DNA of 64,000 bases from CAYPFY01 sp964410105. Its GTDB lineage: Bacteria; Bacteroidota; Ignavibacteria; UBA10030; SZUA-254. The stretch lies in NCBI GenBank assembly GCA_964410105.1, contig CAYPFY010000012.1, positions 53,471-117,470 on the forward strand, read 5' to 3'. The translations under genes and the position numbers were made by a program. Below, in pieces: positions 44,334-53,003 of this stretch. Each line of letters begins with the position of its first letter. The first letter of the stretch is position 1. The notes under the pieces were generated by a model that ran no database searches, was not told where the DNA came from, and saw only the letters and a program-made list of their open reading frames with translations.

Positions 44334-45802
44334 ATTCAGCTTGGTGTGGACTCCAAATTCTCAGAATTAGAAGCCAAGTAAACCGGAGCAAAACTCGCGT
44401 TTTGTCCACAAGATTCAAACTCATATATGCTGGATCTGAAGAGACTCTAAGACATGCAATAGCAAATGGACTGGAAAGGTTAAAAGTCGTGTCTCTTCGA
44501 AATACCCTCCATGGCGTATTGTCTCGAAGACTACTGATCATGTCGCTAGTGCTGACGGGGCCCAATGTGATCGTTCCGAATGTCTGCCTCGCACAGAAAA
44601 TCTTAATACCGATGGATCTCACTCAGACCGATCACCTCAAGGCCTACGGTATCGCCTATTGGGCGCTGACAAATAATATCGCAGTGGATTGGCTCTTGAA
44701 TTTCCGCGGTGGATCGTTTATGATGGACGTCATCGAACCCGTTGCAACCGAATGCCGTATTCGCGGCGTGAAGCTAGAAGAAATTAACGGTTCAGAAGCT
44801 TCCCAAATCTATTCCCAAGTGCGAGACGAGACCGCAAACATGGATCTTATTCGCTTGGAAAAGGCGCCAAGAATCGCCGTATATGTGCCCCCAAATTTTC
44901 TTCCATGGGACGACGCGGTGACTTTAGCCATGGACTATGCAGAGATACCATACGATAAAGTTTGGGATGATGAAGTAATGCAGGGAAAACTTTCCCAATA
45001 TGATTGGATCCATCTGCATCATGAAGATTTCACTGGACAGTACGGGAAATTCTATGCCAATTTTTCCACAGCGGCCTGGTATGTCGAGCAGCAACTCTTG
45101 TATGAAAAGAAAGCTCAGCAACTAGGGTTCCTGAAGGTTTCGGAGCTAAAAAAAGCCGTGGCAAGAAAGATAAAGGAGTATATAGGGAGTGGTGGCTTTA
45201 TGTTTGCGATGTGTTCAGCAACAGATACCTACGATATCGCCCTTGCTGCTGAAAACACCGATATCTGCGATGTGATGTATGACGGGGATCCTCAGGATCA
45301 AAATGCCCAGGCAAAATTAGACTTCTCTAAATGCATCGCTTTTGAGAATTTCACACTCGAGATGAACCCGCTTGTCTATGAATACTCTGATATTGATATT
45401 CCTCCAAGCCCGCTCGTGAATCTGATCAACCAGGAAACTGACTATTTCACCCTTTTTGAATTCTCGGCGAAGTACGATCCCGTACCGACAATGTTAACCC
45501 AGAATCACGCAAACATCATCAAGGGATTTCTTGGACAAACCACAAATTTTAAGAAGAGTTTAATCAAGAAATCAGTCGCGATACTCGCGGAAAAGGAAGG
45601 TACCGAGGAAGTGAGATACATTCACGGTAGTTGGGGACGTGGGACTTTCACATTTTTCGGAGGTCACGACCCTGAAGACTATCAGCATGCAGTTGGAGAT
45701 CCCCCGACCGATTTACACCTCCATAAGAATTCTCCAGGGTATCGCTTGATTCTCAACAATATTTTGTTCCCCGCTGCCAAGAGGAAGCAACAGAAAACTT
45801 AA
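44330..45802 (+). CDS. Exported protein of unknown function, resembling proteins labelled asparagine synthetase B
   Basis: The 490-residue product is followed by no other gene in its unit. From residue ~89 it reads KILIPMDLTQTDHLKAYGIAYW, then WLLNFRGGSF, APRIAVYVPP, WIHLHHEDFTGQYGKFY, GSGGFMFAMCSATDTYDIA and GSWGRGTFTFFGGHDPEDY. I recall similar proteins in Bacteroidota and Ignavibacteria being labelled asparagine synthetase B, but the glutamine amidotransferase and synthetase motifs are absent, so that name is not supported. The phrasing of FMFAMCSATD and FGGHDPED resembles class I amidotransferase-like (DUF4159/ThuA) folds. RRLLIMSLVLTGPNVIVPNVCLAQ at about 66-89 looks like a signal peptide, so the ~65 residues before it may not be translated, although the ATG at 44330 overlaps the TPR stop. 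Confidence 0.7.
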   Translation: MNSAWCGLQILRIRSQVNRSKTRVLSTRFKLIYAGSEETLRHAIANGLERLKVVSLRNTLHGVLSRRLLIMSLVLTGPNVIVPNVCLAQKILIPMDLTQTDHLKAYGIAYWALTNNIAVDWLLNFRGGSFMMDVIEPVATECRIRGVKLEEINGSEASQIYSQVRDETANMDLIRLEKAPRIAVYVPPNFLPWDDAVTLAMDYAEIPYDKVWDDEVMQGKLSQYDWIHLHHEDFTGQYGKFYANFSTAAWYVEQQLLYEKKAQQLGFLKVSELKKAVARKIKEYIGSGGFMFAMCSATDTYDIALAAENTDICDVMYDGDPQDQNAQAKLDFSKCIAFENFTLEMNPLVYEYSDIDIPPSPLVNLINQETDYFTLFEFSAKYDPVPTMLTQNHANIIKGFLGQTTNFKKSLIKKSVAILAEKEGTEEVRYIHGSWGRGTFTFFGGHDPEDYQHAVGDPPTDLHLHKNSPGYRLILNNILFPAAKRKQQKT

Positions 45803-45850
45803 TAATCCCCTCTGAATGAACGGTCTTGTTGGCTCTCTTCCTAGCTCGGA

Positions 45851-46423
45851 TTATCTCCCCAAGTAGGGATTAGTCGGTACAAACTTCACTTCCTGGAGCG
45901 CCAACTCATTCCAGCCGAGGCGCATTCCTTTAACCGTCACGGTTATTTGTTCCCCGGCAATTTTGTGCCAATCGTCCTGCCCTGAAACATCGTTCCCTGA
46001 CAACGTGATTATGTTTGATCCATGAGGATGAATAACCAAGGGAGGTAGGGGCACAAACTTATCATTAAACTGATAGGGTATATTCCGCGAGGATACTCTA
46101 GCCGTGGCAGATGTCAAATACAGAGTGTCGGAGCTGGCGTTTAGAAATTCGATCTCTATTTCCGTTGATATGCCATCTCGCATCTGGAAATGGGCCCGGA
46201 ACCGATATTCGATTTGTCTATCCATTGCCCTGAACTCTGTGCATTGACAATTATTGGTCGTAGCAAAATAGAGATAGGATGAAGCGGTCATCGAACGACA
46301 ACCTGAAAACGAGACTATAAGAGTAACAACCCAATGAGTACTTGGGAAAAGGAGTCTCGGCACTTGAACGTGCCCAATTCTCCTGCTAAGAATCAAGGTG
46401 GAAAATATTGAATGCCTAACCAC
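45851..46423 (-). CDS. Putative lipoprotein, function unknown
   Basis: The 190-residue frame begins with GTG. A hydrophobic stretch WVVTLIVSFSGC ends in a lipobox-like SGC with C42, suggesting a lipid-anchored protein, although the region before it is longer than a normal signal peptide, so the true start may be further in. The rest is beta-rich (YRFRAHFQMRDGISTEIEIEF, LYLTSATARV, LVIHPHGSNIITLSG) and looks like an Ig-like or DUF-type sandwich. It is 18 bases upstream of... rather, it follows adenosine deaminase on the same strand by 18 bases. No family was recognised. Confidence 0.5.
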   Translation of the reverse strand: MVRHSIFSTLILSRRIGHVQVPRLLFPSTHWVVTLIVSFSGCRSMTASSYLYFATTNNCQCTEFRAMDRQIEYRFRAHFQMRDGISTEIEIEFLNASSDTLYLTSATARVSSRNIPYQFNDKFVPLPPLVIHPHGSNIITLSGNDVSGQDDWHKIAGEQITVTVKGMRLGWNELALQEVKFVPTNPYLGR

Positions 46424-46441
46424 AGAACCGCGAAAACTTGT

Positions 46442-47554
46442 TTATCTGCCATCAATTTGCGCAGCAGGCCCGCTGCTCAGAACCCGCGCAGTCTGAAATC
46501 CTGGCTTGATAACTTTATAGATAATATCTAGTCGGTTCTTGTACGGAACGAACGCGCTCTTCATGGCATTTATGGTAAGCTTCTCGAGATCATTCAAACC
46601 GAGTTTAAACGCCTCGTGAGCAATGCTCAATTCTTTTGTCAGAGTCGTATTGCTCATTAAGCGGTCGTCAGTGTTGAGAGTCACGCGAAATCTATACCGG
46701 TGATAGATCCGGAATGGATGCTCTTCCATACTTCTGACAGCTCCAGTATCGACGTTGCTAGTCAGGCACATTTCCAATGGGATGCGTTTGTCCAAGATGT
46801 ACTGAGCGAGATATCCCATGTGCACCACGTCGGCAGCATCATCACTCGAGATCCTCATGTCTTCAATAAGCCGAGTTGCATGCCCGATCCGATGCGCCCC
46901 ACACCACTGAATTGCTTGCCAGATTGATTCTTTACCGAAGGCTTCACCTGCATGGATTGTGATATTGAAATTCTCCCTCTGTATATAATGGAAGGCATCC
47001 ACATGCTTCTTCGGTGGATACCCGCCTTCTTCCCCAGCCAGATCAAATCCTACAACTCCACTTTCGCGAAACCCGACTGCAAGTTCTGCGATTTCCTGAG
47101 ACCTTCGCATATTTCGCATAGCACACAGTATTAAGCCGTATTCTACCCCGAAATCTTTTCGGCCTTTCTCCAGGCCCTTAAGGACTGCAGTAACTACATC
47201 TCTCCATGCTAGCCCTCTCTCGGTGTGAAACAACGGAGAGAATCGAGTCTCCACATAGACAACCCCATCATTGGACATGTCCTCCATCATTTCGTAGGCA
47301 GTTCGTTGAAGTGCCTCCTCGGTCTGCATCACTGCGCAGGTGTGTTCAAACCCTTCGAGATATAGAGGAAGGCTACCGCGTTTTGCACCCCGCTGGAACC
47401 ATTCTTTCAATTCCCCCGGATCGGTCGTGGGCAATTTTTGGTACTTCAAATCTCTCGCAAGCTCAATAATCGTCTGGGGACGTAATCCTCCATCCAAGTG
47501 ATCATGCAGAAGTACCTTGGGCAAGGTTCGTATAAATGGCTCAGATAGCTTCAT
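46442..47554 (-). CDS. add: Adenosine deaminase
   Basis: Adenosine deaminase hydrolyses adenosine and deoxyadenosine to inosine for purine salvage. The 370-residue protein has the zinc-site start LLHDHLDGGLRP (H17, H19), IHAGEAFGKES with H201 and the catalytic E204, HRIGHATRL with H225, and LNTDDRLM with D296-D297. Serine/leucine in the family's usual HxHLDG motif is intact here as HDHLDGG. The length is typical for bacterial Add. It precedes the putative lipoprotein gene. A related function such as 6-amino-6-deoxyfutalosine deaminase cannot be excluded from motifs alone. Confidence 0.92.
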   Translation of the reverse strand: MKLSEPFIRTLPKVLLHDHLDGGLRPQTIIELARDLKYQKLPTTDPGELKEWFQRGAKRGSLPLYLEGFEHTCAVMQTEEALQRTAYEMMEDMSNDGVVYVETRFSPLFHTERGLAWRDVVTAVLKGLEKGRKDFGVEYGLILCAMRNMRRSQEIAELAVGFRESGVVGFDLAGEEGGYPPKKHVDAFHYIQRENFNITIHAGEAFGKESIWQAIQWCGAHRIGHATRLIEDMRISSDDAADVVHMGYLAQYILDKRIPLEMCLTSNVDTGAVRSMEEHPFRIYHRYRFRVTLNTDDRLMSNTTLTKELSIAHEAFKLGLNDLEKLTINAMKSAFVPYKNRLDIIYKVIKPGFQTARVLSSGPAAQIDGR

Positions 47555-48001
47555 TATTTTGCAAGAATGTTATCAATCCTCACCGTAACACTTCGAACCT
47601 TCCAAGAACTGGTTTCCCGATCGGATGGCTGTATAAGAATCCCTCATCCACTCCCAAATATCAGAGGTCCCCTTGAACGGAAAAGTATGCCGACAAGACA
47701 CGAATTACATATTCAACTTTGAGCGGGCATCTGACCTCTCTACGTACAAGAACGTAGACCGGATTGGAGGGCAATCTCTCTCACATGTGCCATGCTTGTC
47801 GAGCCAAATTCCGGTATGGCATATAGTATCTGGCGGAGATTCACCGATTATTGCGAGAGGACGCGTGGCACCAAAAATTTGTGCTTTTCCTTGCTGCAAA
47901 TCATGAGGAAGGTTTAGTTATGGCCCGGAATCCCGGCATCGTAGAAAACCATTAACAAAACTGCCATCTAGAAGTTGATCGACCTCTTTTTGTGCGACCG
48001 C
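47555..48001. other. Gene-free stretch
   Basis: About 450 bases between add and the hutH-like gene. Two opposing open frames (47673-47906 plus, 47705-47899 minus) overlap and have no recognisable features. No tRNA-like fold, repeat or clear promoter was seen. Confidence 0.5.
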
Positions 48002-49555
48002 TCATTTGAGGGCACCTATCTCTCTTTCTACACTTCGCAAGATTACTCCATCTCGCAAGAGTTTAAGTGCCGTTTGAATGTCATCACCCAGGATGCGATC
48101 ATCTCCGAGGTGTGGAATGTGGCGACGAATTGCGTCGTGCGCTGCTTGTACTCCATCGCCTGCTTTCAATATAGCTTTATGTCCAGGATGGATCCGAGAA
48201 AAATCTATTCCCTGGGCCGCCACCATTAATTCTATTGCGACCACGGTCTCAACGTTTTGTTGAATCCGCAGAACCTTGTTTGCACTGATCGAGCCCATGC
48301 TGTTATGATCCTCCTGATTTCCCGATGTGGGAATGGAATCAACGCTTGCAGGATGAGATAGCACCTTGTTTTCCGAAACCAGGGCGGCAGCAGTATACTG
48401 GGCAACCATCATTCCGGAATTCAAACCGCTGTTTTCGGTCAGGGAACGAGGCAACCCGCTCAGACTACCGTTAACCATTCGCGCTACTCTCCGTTCCGAG
48501 ATGCTCGCTACTTCCGACAGAGCAATTGCAAGAAAATCGAGGGCGAGAGCTATTGGCTGACCGTGAAAGTTACCCCCTTCTAAGTGTATCTTGCCTTTGG
48601 GAAAAATCAACGGATTGTCGTTGGCAGAATTTAGTTCGATCGAGAGAACACGGGAAACATAATTTATTGCATCCCTAGACGCTCCATGTACCTGTGGAAC
48701 ACATCGAATTGAATATGCGTCTTGAACCCTCGGATCGTCGTAACGATGCGACTCTCGGATCTCACTATTGTTCATCATCCTTCTTAGGTTTTCCGCACAT
48801 GCAAGTTGTCCGGGATGAGGGCGCACTTGCTGAATCCGCGAATCGAACGCCGTATCACTGCCCAAGAGTGCCTCGACACTCATTGCAGCTGCGATATCTG
48901 CCAATTTCATTAGACGCGCAGCCTCATATACAGAAAGTGCGCCAATTCCCGTCATCATTTGAGTTCCATTGATAAGCGCAAGCCCTTCCTTAGCGCCGAG
49001 CTTCCATGGCTTAAGTCCCACCCGACGAAGAGCAAGTGCTGCATCCATGATCTCATTCTTAAAAATCACCTTTCCCCTTCCAAGCATGGTGAGAACCATG
49101 TGAGCGAGCGGTGCAAGGTCGCCGCTCGATCCAACAGAACCCTGCGATGGAATGACGGGGATGATATCTAGATTAAATATTCTTCGGAAATTCTCCATTG
49201 TCTCTAAGCGAATACCAGAATATCCCTTAATGAGGGCGTTCATTCTGAGAACCATCATGGCGCGCACAATCTCACGTGACAGTAGCTCACCCGTTCCCGC
49301 TGCATGACTCACGATGAGATTTGCCTGCAACAGCTCTATCTGAGAGTGACCTATTCTTACATTGCTGAATTCACCAAATCCAGTTGTAACTCCATAGATA
49401 GTCTCACCCCGGAGAATCCAGTTATCCACGATCCGCCGAGACAACTTAATACGTTTCCGGCATAATGACGAAAACGAGATAGTTGCGGAAGAGTAGGCAA
49501 TCTCATGGAGCGATGCTACACTTAATGATTCACCGTCTAAGGTATAATGACGCAT
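48002..49555 (-). CDS. hutH: Histidine ammonia-lyase-like MIO enzyme with SSG motif
   Basis: HutH deaminates L-histidine to trans-urocanate. The 517-residue protein has IYGVTTGFGEF with the catalytic tyrosine Y54, NLIVSHAAGTGE with the histidine-lyase-type H84, and NQEDHNSMGS near the C-terminal half, all as in HutH. The MIO cofactor normally forms from Ala-Ser-Gly; here 143-145 read SSG (TCG AGC GGC on the minus strand). Some ammonia-lyases and aminomutases use TSG, so a cofactor may still form, but kinetics may differ. No hutU, hutI or hutG is nearby, so a role outside histidine breakdown is possible. Another MIO-type lyase or mutase is the main alternative. Confidence 0.85.
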   Translation of the reverse strand: MRHYTLDGESLSVASLHEIAYSSATISFSSLCRKRIKLSRRIVDNWILRGETIYGVTTGFGEFSNVRIGHSQIELLQANLIVSHAAGTGELLSREIVRAMMVLRMNALIKGYSGIRLETMENFRRIFNLDIIPVIPSQGSVGSSGDLAPLAHMVLTMLGRGKVIFKNEIMDAALALRRVGLKPWKLGAKEGLALINGTQMMTGIGALSVYEAARLMKLADIAAAMSVEALLGSDTAFDSRIQQVRPHPGQLACAENLRRMMNNSEIRESHRYDDPRVQDAYSIRCVPQVHGASRDAINYVSRVLSIELNSANDNPLIFPKGKIHLEGGNFHGQPIALALDFLAIALSEVASISERRVARMVNGSLSGLPRSLTENSGLNSGMMVAQYTAAALVSENKVLSHPASVDSIPTSGNQEDHNSMGSISANKVLRIQQNVETVVAIELMVAAQGIDFSRIHPGHKAILKAGDGVQAAHDAIRRHIPHLGDDRILGDDIQTALKLLRDGVILRSVEREIGALK

Positions 49556-50283
49556 CGAAGTTATTTCACCGATGCCCGAATCTACAAAGTTAGTTGTCGA
49601 TTTGCAATCATCTCCTCGCCGGAGTCAGTTGGACGTGATCTCAATAGCCTATAATATCTAAAAGTATCGGGCACACGATCATGAGAATGAGTGGATAATC
49701 ACTCAGGCGAAATTGACGAGCTCCAATAGCGCGGGCAAAGAGGAGATTAATCTGGCATCTTCGAATACCCGGTTGGCTGCTCATCGCTCTTCCAAGCTCT
49801 GGCCTCGGTAAGCCCTAATCACCAAGTTGGCGTCTGAGTCGCCCGACGCTCAAATCAAAGATCCCCGGGTTTAGCGAGAATTTGGTTTATGTCGGTCGAC
49901 AAGTCAAAGCCCGACGCTGATCTACTCCCCGGGTTCCTCCCCGTCTTAGATTGAGTGGCCGGCCGCGAGTTGATATAAAGGCTTGACCTTCTACATCGTG
50001 TATTGCAGGGTGATCGGAAGCGACCGCGTGAGCCCGAACCTCTCAAACTTCTCCTCAATTCCGAGTTCATCTTTGCGGCCTTGCGAGCAGAGAGACGGAC
50101 TATTTTAGACTTTCGGTTGATTCCTAAAATCTGCGAAGGATCAGATCGTTGATGTAGCTTACCGGAACCGGGTCAATCGATACCGCGGTCGTAGGGAGAT
50201 TACGGAGATTCCCAACAGCCACTCAAGTTACTCTGTCACATCCGGCAACCAAGCGATTGACGGAGGTGAGATACTCAGGGGTT
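49556..50283. other. Gene-free stretch
   Basis: About 730 bases between two minus-strand genes. A plus-strand segment near 50010-50150 reads GDRKRPREPEPLKLLLNSEF without a usable start, and a minus frame at 49855-50070 is arginine/serine-rich. Neither matches a family I recognise. Probably decayed coding sequence plus spacer. Confidence 0.45.
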
Positions 50284-52794
50284 TCAGGAGTTCGTCTTAT
50301 CCTTCACAGATGACGACGACTCCAATTCACGTGCGGGGATTTGGCTGATTGAGGAATTCTCATTCTGCTCTTCTGAGCGTACGACTGCCACCGCCGCAAT
50401 CTTATCTTCGGACCCGAGTTTGATTAACCGCACACCCTGGGTGTTTCGTCCGGCGACCCGAATCAGTCTTGCTGATTGTCGAATGACTATACCCTGAGAT
50501 GTAACGACAACGATATCATCATTCTCGAGCACCTCTTTGATGGCAACCATGCACCCAGTCTTACGAGTAACGTGAATGGTGATGACCCCCTTGCCGCCGC
50601 GGTGACTTACTCGGTATTCTTCGAGCTCGCTGCGCTTTCCGAATCCCCGTTCAGAAACTACTAAGATCGATGTCTGCTTACGCTTAATCGCGACTACCCC
50701 CACGACATTGTCTCCACGTGTTAAGCTCACTGCGCGAACCCCGGCGGCTGTGCGGGCCATTTTTCTAACCTCGCTTTCGAGGAATCTGATTGCTAAGCCG
50801 TTCTTAGTTCCAATAATAATGTCTTGTTCCATCTCAGTTAGCTTCACATCCTTCAGGGTGTCGCCGCTCCTCAGAGTAATGGCAGTGATTCCAGTTCGTC
50901 TGGGATTACTGTATTCGGACAACCCAGTCTTCTTGATAATGCCTTTCTCAGTCACCATGACGATGCTGTGCTCATCATCAAAGTCTTTTACCGAGACAAA
51001 TGCAGCGATCTTTTCTTCAGGCTGCTTGGCAACCAAGTTGACAATTGATTTCCCGCGCGCCACACGACTACCCTCGGGTATTTCATGGACTTTTAGCCAA
51101 TAACATCGACCCTTGTCTGTGAAAAAGAGAATGTAATGATGGGTTGAAGCGATGAACATGTGCTCGACGAAATCGTCTTCCTTGGTCTTTGCCGCAGAAA
51201 TCCCTTTCCCTCCACGTGCTTGCCTCCGATATCCAGAGACCGGGAATCTCTTGATCATACCAGCGTGGGTAATCGTGATCGCTACGTTCTCCTCCGCAAT
51301 CATATCTTCGACACTGAATTCCTCCGCCTTATAAACAATATCCGTGCGACGATTGTCTCCATAGAGCCTCTTAATCTCGAGCAATTCTTCTCTTACGATT
51401 TGCATTTGAAGCTTCTTGCTGGCAAGAATCGACCGGAGTTTCTCGATCAGCTGTATTGTCTCCTTGTATTCAATTTCGATCTTATCTCGCTCTAACCCAG
51501 TGAGTTTTTGTAGCCGCATCTCCAGGATAGCCTTCGCTTGAATCTCAGACAGTTTATACTTCTTGATTAATCCCGATTGTGCCGATGGCACGTCCTTGGC
51601 ATGTTTAATAAGCTTAATGATGTTGTCGATGTTTTCCAGGGCAATGATGTATCCTTCGAGCGTGTGTGCACGCTTTTCAGCATCATCCAGATCGAAAGCT
51701 GCTCGCCGAACGATGACGTGATTACGATGATCTATAAAATGATCAATCATCTCGCGAAGGGTTAATATCTGGGGCCGGCCGTCAACAAGAGCAAGCATGA
51801 TCACACCAAATGTCGTCTGCATTTGGGTATGCTTGAACAGGTTGTTTAAAACGACCGCGGCATTGCTATCCCGTTTGAGTTCAATAACTACCCGCATCCC
51901 CTCTCGATCCGATTCATCACGTATGTCGGAAATGTCTTCGATCCTTTTATCCCGCACCAATTCTGCAATTTTTTCGATCAGCGAAGCCTTGTTAACCTGA
52001 TAGGGTATCTCTGTCACGACTATTGATTGCCTTTCATGTCTTCCAGTTTCAATCGTCGCTTTCGCACGGACGACTATTCTACCCCGGCCGGATTTGTAAG
52101 CGGCTCGAACTCCATCATATCCATATATTATTCCTCCTGTCGGAAAATCAGGCGCTTTAATTATTTTGAATAACTTATCGTCCGAAAGTGCGGACGCCCC
52201 GATGATTGCGACACAGGCATCGATCACCTCGCACAGATTATGGGGTGGAATGTTTGTCGTCATTCCCACTGCGATTCCCGCGGTTCCGTTCATGAGCAAG
52301 TTCGGGACGAGCGCGGGAAACACCATCGGTTCTCGGAGTGAATCGTCGAAATTTGGCGCGAAATCTACAGTGTTTTTTTCAAGATCCCGCATGAGTTCCT
52401 CGGCAATGATCGAGAGTCTTGCTTCGGTATACCGCATAGCCGCGGCTGCATCACCGTCAACAGATCCGAAATTTCCCTGTCCATCAATTAGCGGATAGCG
52501 AAGAGAGAAGTTCTGGGCCATACGAACCATAGTATCGTACACTGCTGAATCTCCATGAGGATGATACTTTCCCAGAACCTCCCCAACGATGCGAGCACTT
52601 TTCTTGTACGTACGGTTACTCGCAAGGCCAAGCTCCCTCATACCAAACAGGACCCGACGGTGAACGGGCTTGAGGCCATCGCGGACGTCCGGCAAGGCTC
52701 GTGCGATTATTACGCTCATCGCGTAATCGATATACGAGCCTTTCATTTCTTCCTCAATATCTACTGGTAATACTTTTTCGCTAATTCCTGCCAT
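50284..52794 (-). CDS. gyrA: DNA gyrase subunit A
   Basis: GyrA is the breakage-reunion subunit of the type II topoisomerase that introduces negative supercoils. The 836-residue protein has the catalytic tyrosine Y122 in MRYTEARLS, and the quinolone region YHPHGDSAVYDTMVRMAQ with S83 and D87 exactly as in wild-type E. coli numbering, so no resistance change is seen. The C-terminal domain (about 505-805) has the repeated blade motif of the beta-pinwheel, and the GyrA-box is QARGGKG near 535, a variant of QRRGGRG. It is preceded by gyrB on the same strand with a 209-base gap containing a palindrome. Confidence 0.97.
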   Translation of the reverse strand: MAGISEKVLPVDIEEEMKGSYIDYAMSVIIARALPDVRDGLKPVHRRVLFGMRELGLASNRTYKKSARIVGEVLGKYHPHGDSAVYDTMVRMAQNFSLRYPLIDGQGNFGSVDGDAAAAMRYTEARLSIIAEELMRDLEKNTVDFAPNFDDSLREPMVFPALVPNLLMNGTAGIAVGMTTNIPPHNLCEVIDACVAIIGASALSDDKLFKIIKAPDFPTGGIIYGYDGVRAAYKSGRGRIVVRAKATIETGRHERQSIVVTEIPYQVNKASLIEKIAELVRDKRIEDISDIRDESDREGMRVVIELKRDSNAAVVLNNLFKHTQMQTTFGVIMLALVDGRPQILTLREMIDHFIDHRNHVIVRRAAFDLDDAEKRAHTLEGYIIALENIDNIIKLIKHAKDVPSAQSGLIKKYKLSEIQAKAILEMRLQKLTGLERDKIEIEYKETIQLIEKLRSILASKKLQMQIVREELLEIKRLYGDNRRTDIVYKAEEFSVEDMIAEENVAITITHAGMIKRFPVSGYRRQARGGKGISAAKTKEDDFVEHMFIASTHHYILFFTDKGRCYWLKVHEIPEGSRVARGKSIVNLVAKQPEEKIAAFVSVKDFDDEHSIVMVTEKGIIKKTGLSEYSNPRRTGITAITLRSGDTLKDVKLTEMEQDIIIGTKNGLAIRFLESEVRKMARTAAGVRAVSLTRGDNVVGVVAIKRKQTSILVVSERGFGKRSELEEYRVSHRGGKGVITIHVTRKTGCMVAIKEVLENDDIVVVTSQGIVIRQSARLIRVAGRNTQGVRLIKLGSEDKIAAVAVVRSEEQNENSSISQIPARELESSSSVKDKTNS

Positions 52795-52875
52795 TGTAAT
52801 TGTTGACTTGTTATTCCGATTGAGGTGACCTATGTTCGAGAGACAAGCATTAACTACATCCCAGTAGTTTTCAAC

Positions 52876-52890
52876 GACCCTTAAAGGGTC
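52876..52890. promoter_or_regulatory. 15-bp palindrome between gyrB and gyrA
   Basis: GACCCTTAAAGGGTC is a perfect inverted repeat of 7-base arms around one central A. It lies about 82-96 bases before the gyrA start and about 114 bases after the gyrB stop. It could be an operator for supercoiling-related control of gyrA, or the stem of an attenuator. No T-run follows on the minus strand. Confidence 0.35.
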
Positions 52891-53003
52891 TCAGATCAAG
52901 TTACCCGTTCACATCGAGTTCGATCAGATTTCCTACTGAATTGTGAGCCAAAGGGTGGGTAGTTCGCTAGTTGTTCCTCAGGAAAGAAGAAGGAGAAGAG
53001 ATG

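Noticed and set aside
49855..50070. Minus-strand 71-codon frame between hutH and gyrA
   Set aside because: Arg/Ser-rich, no start signal, no family resemblance; likely chance.
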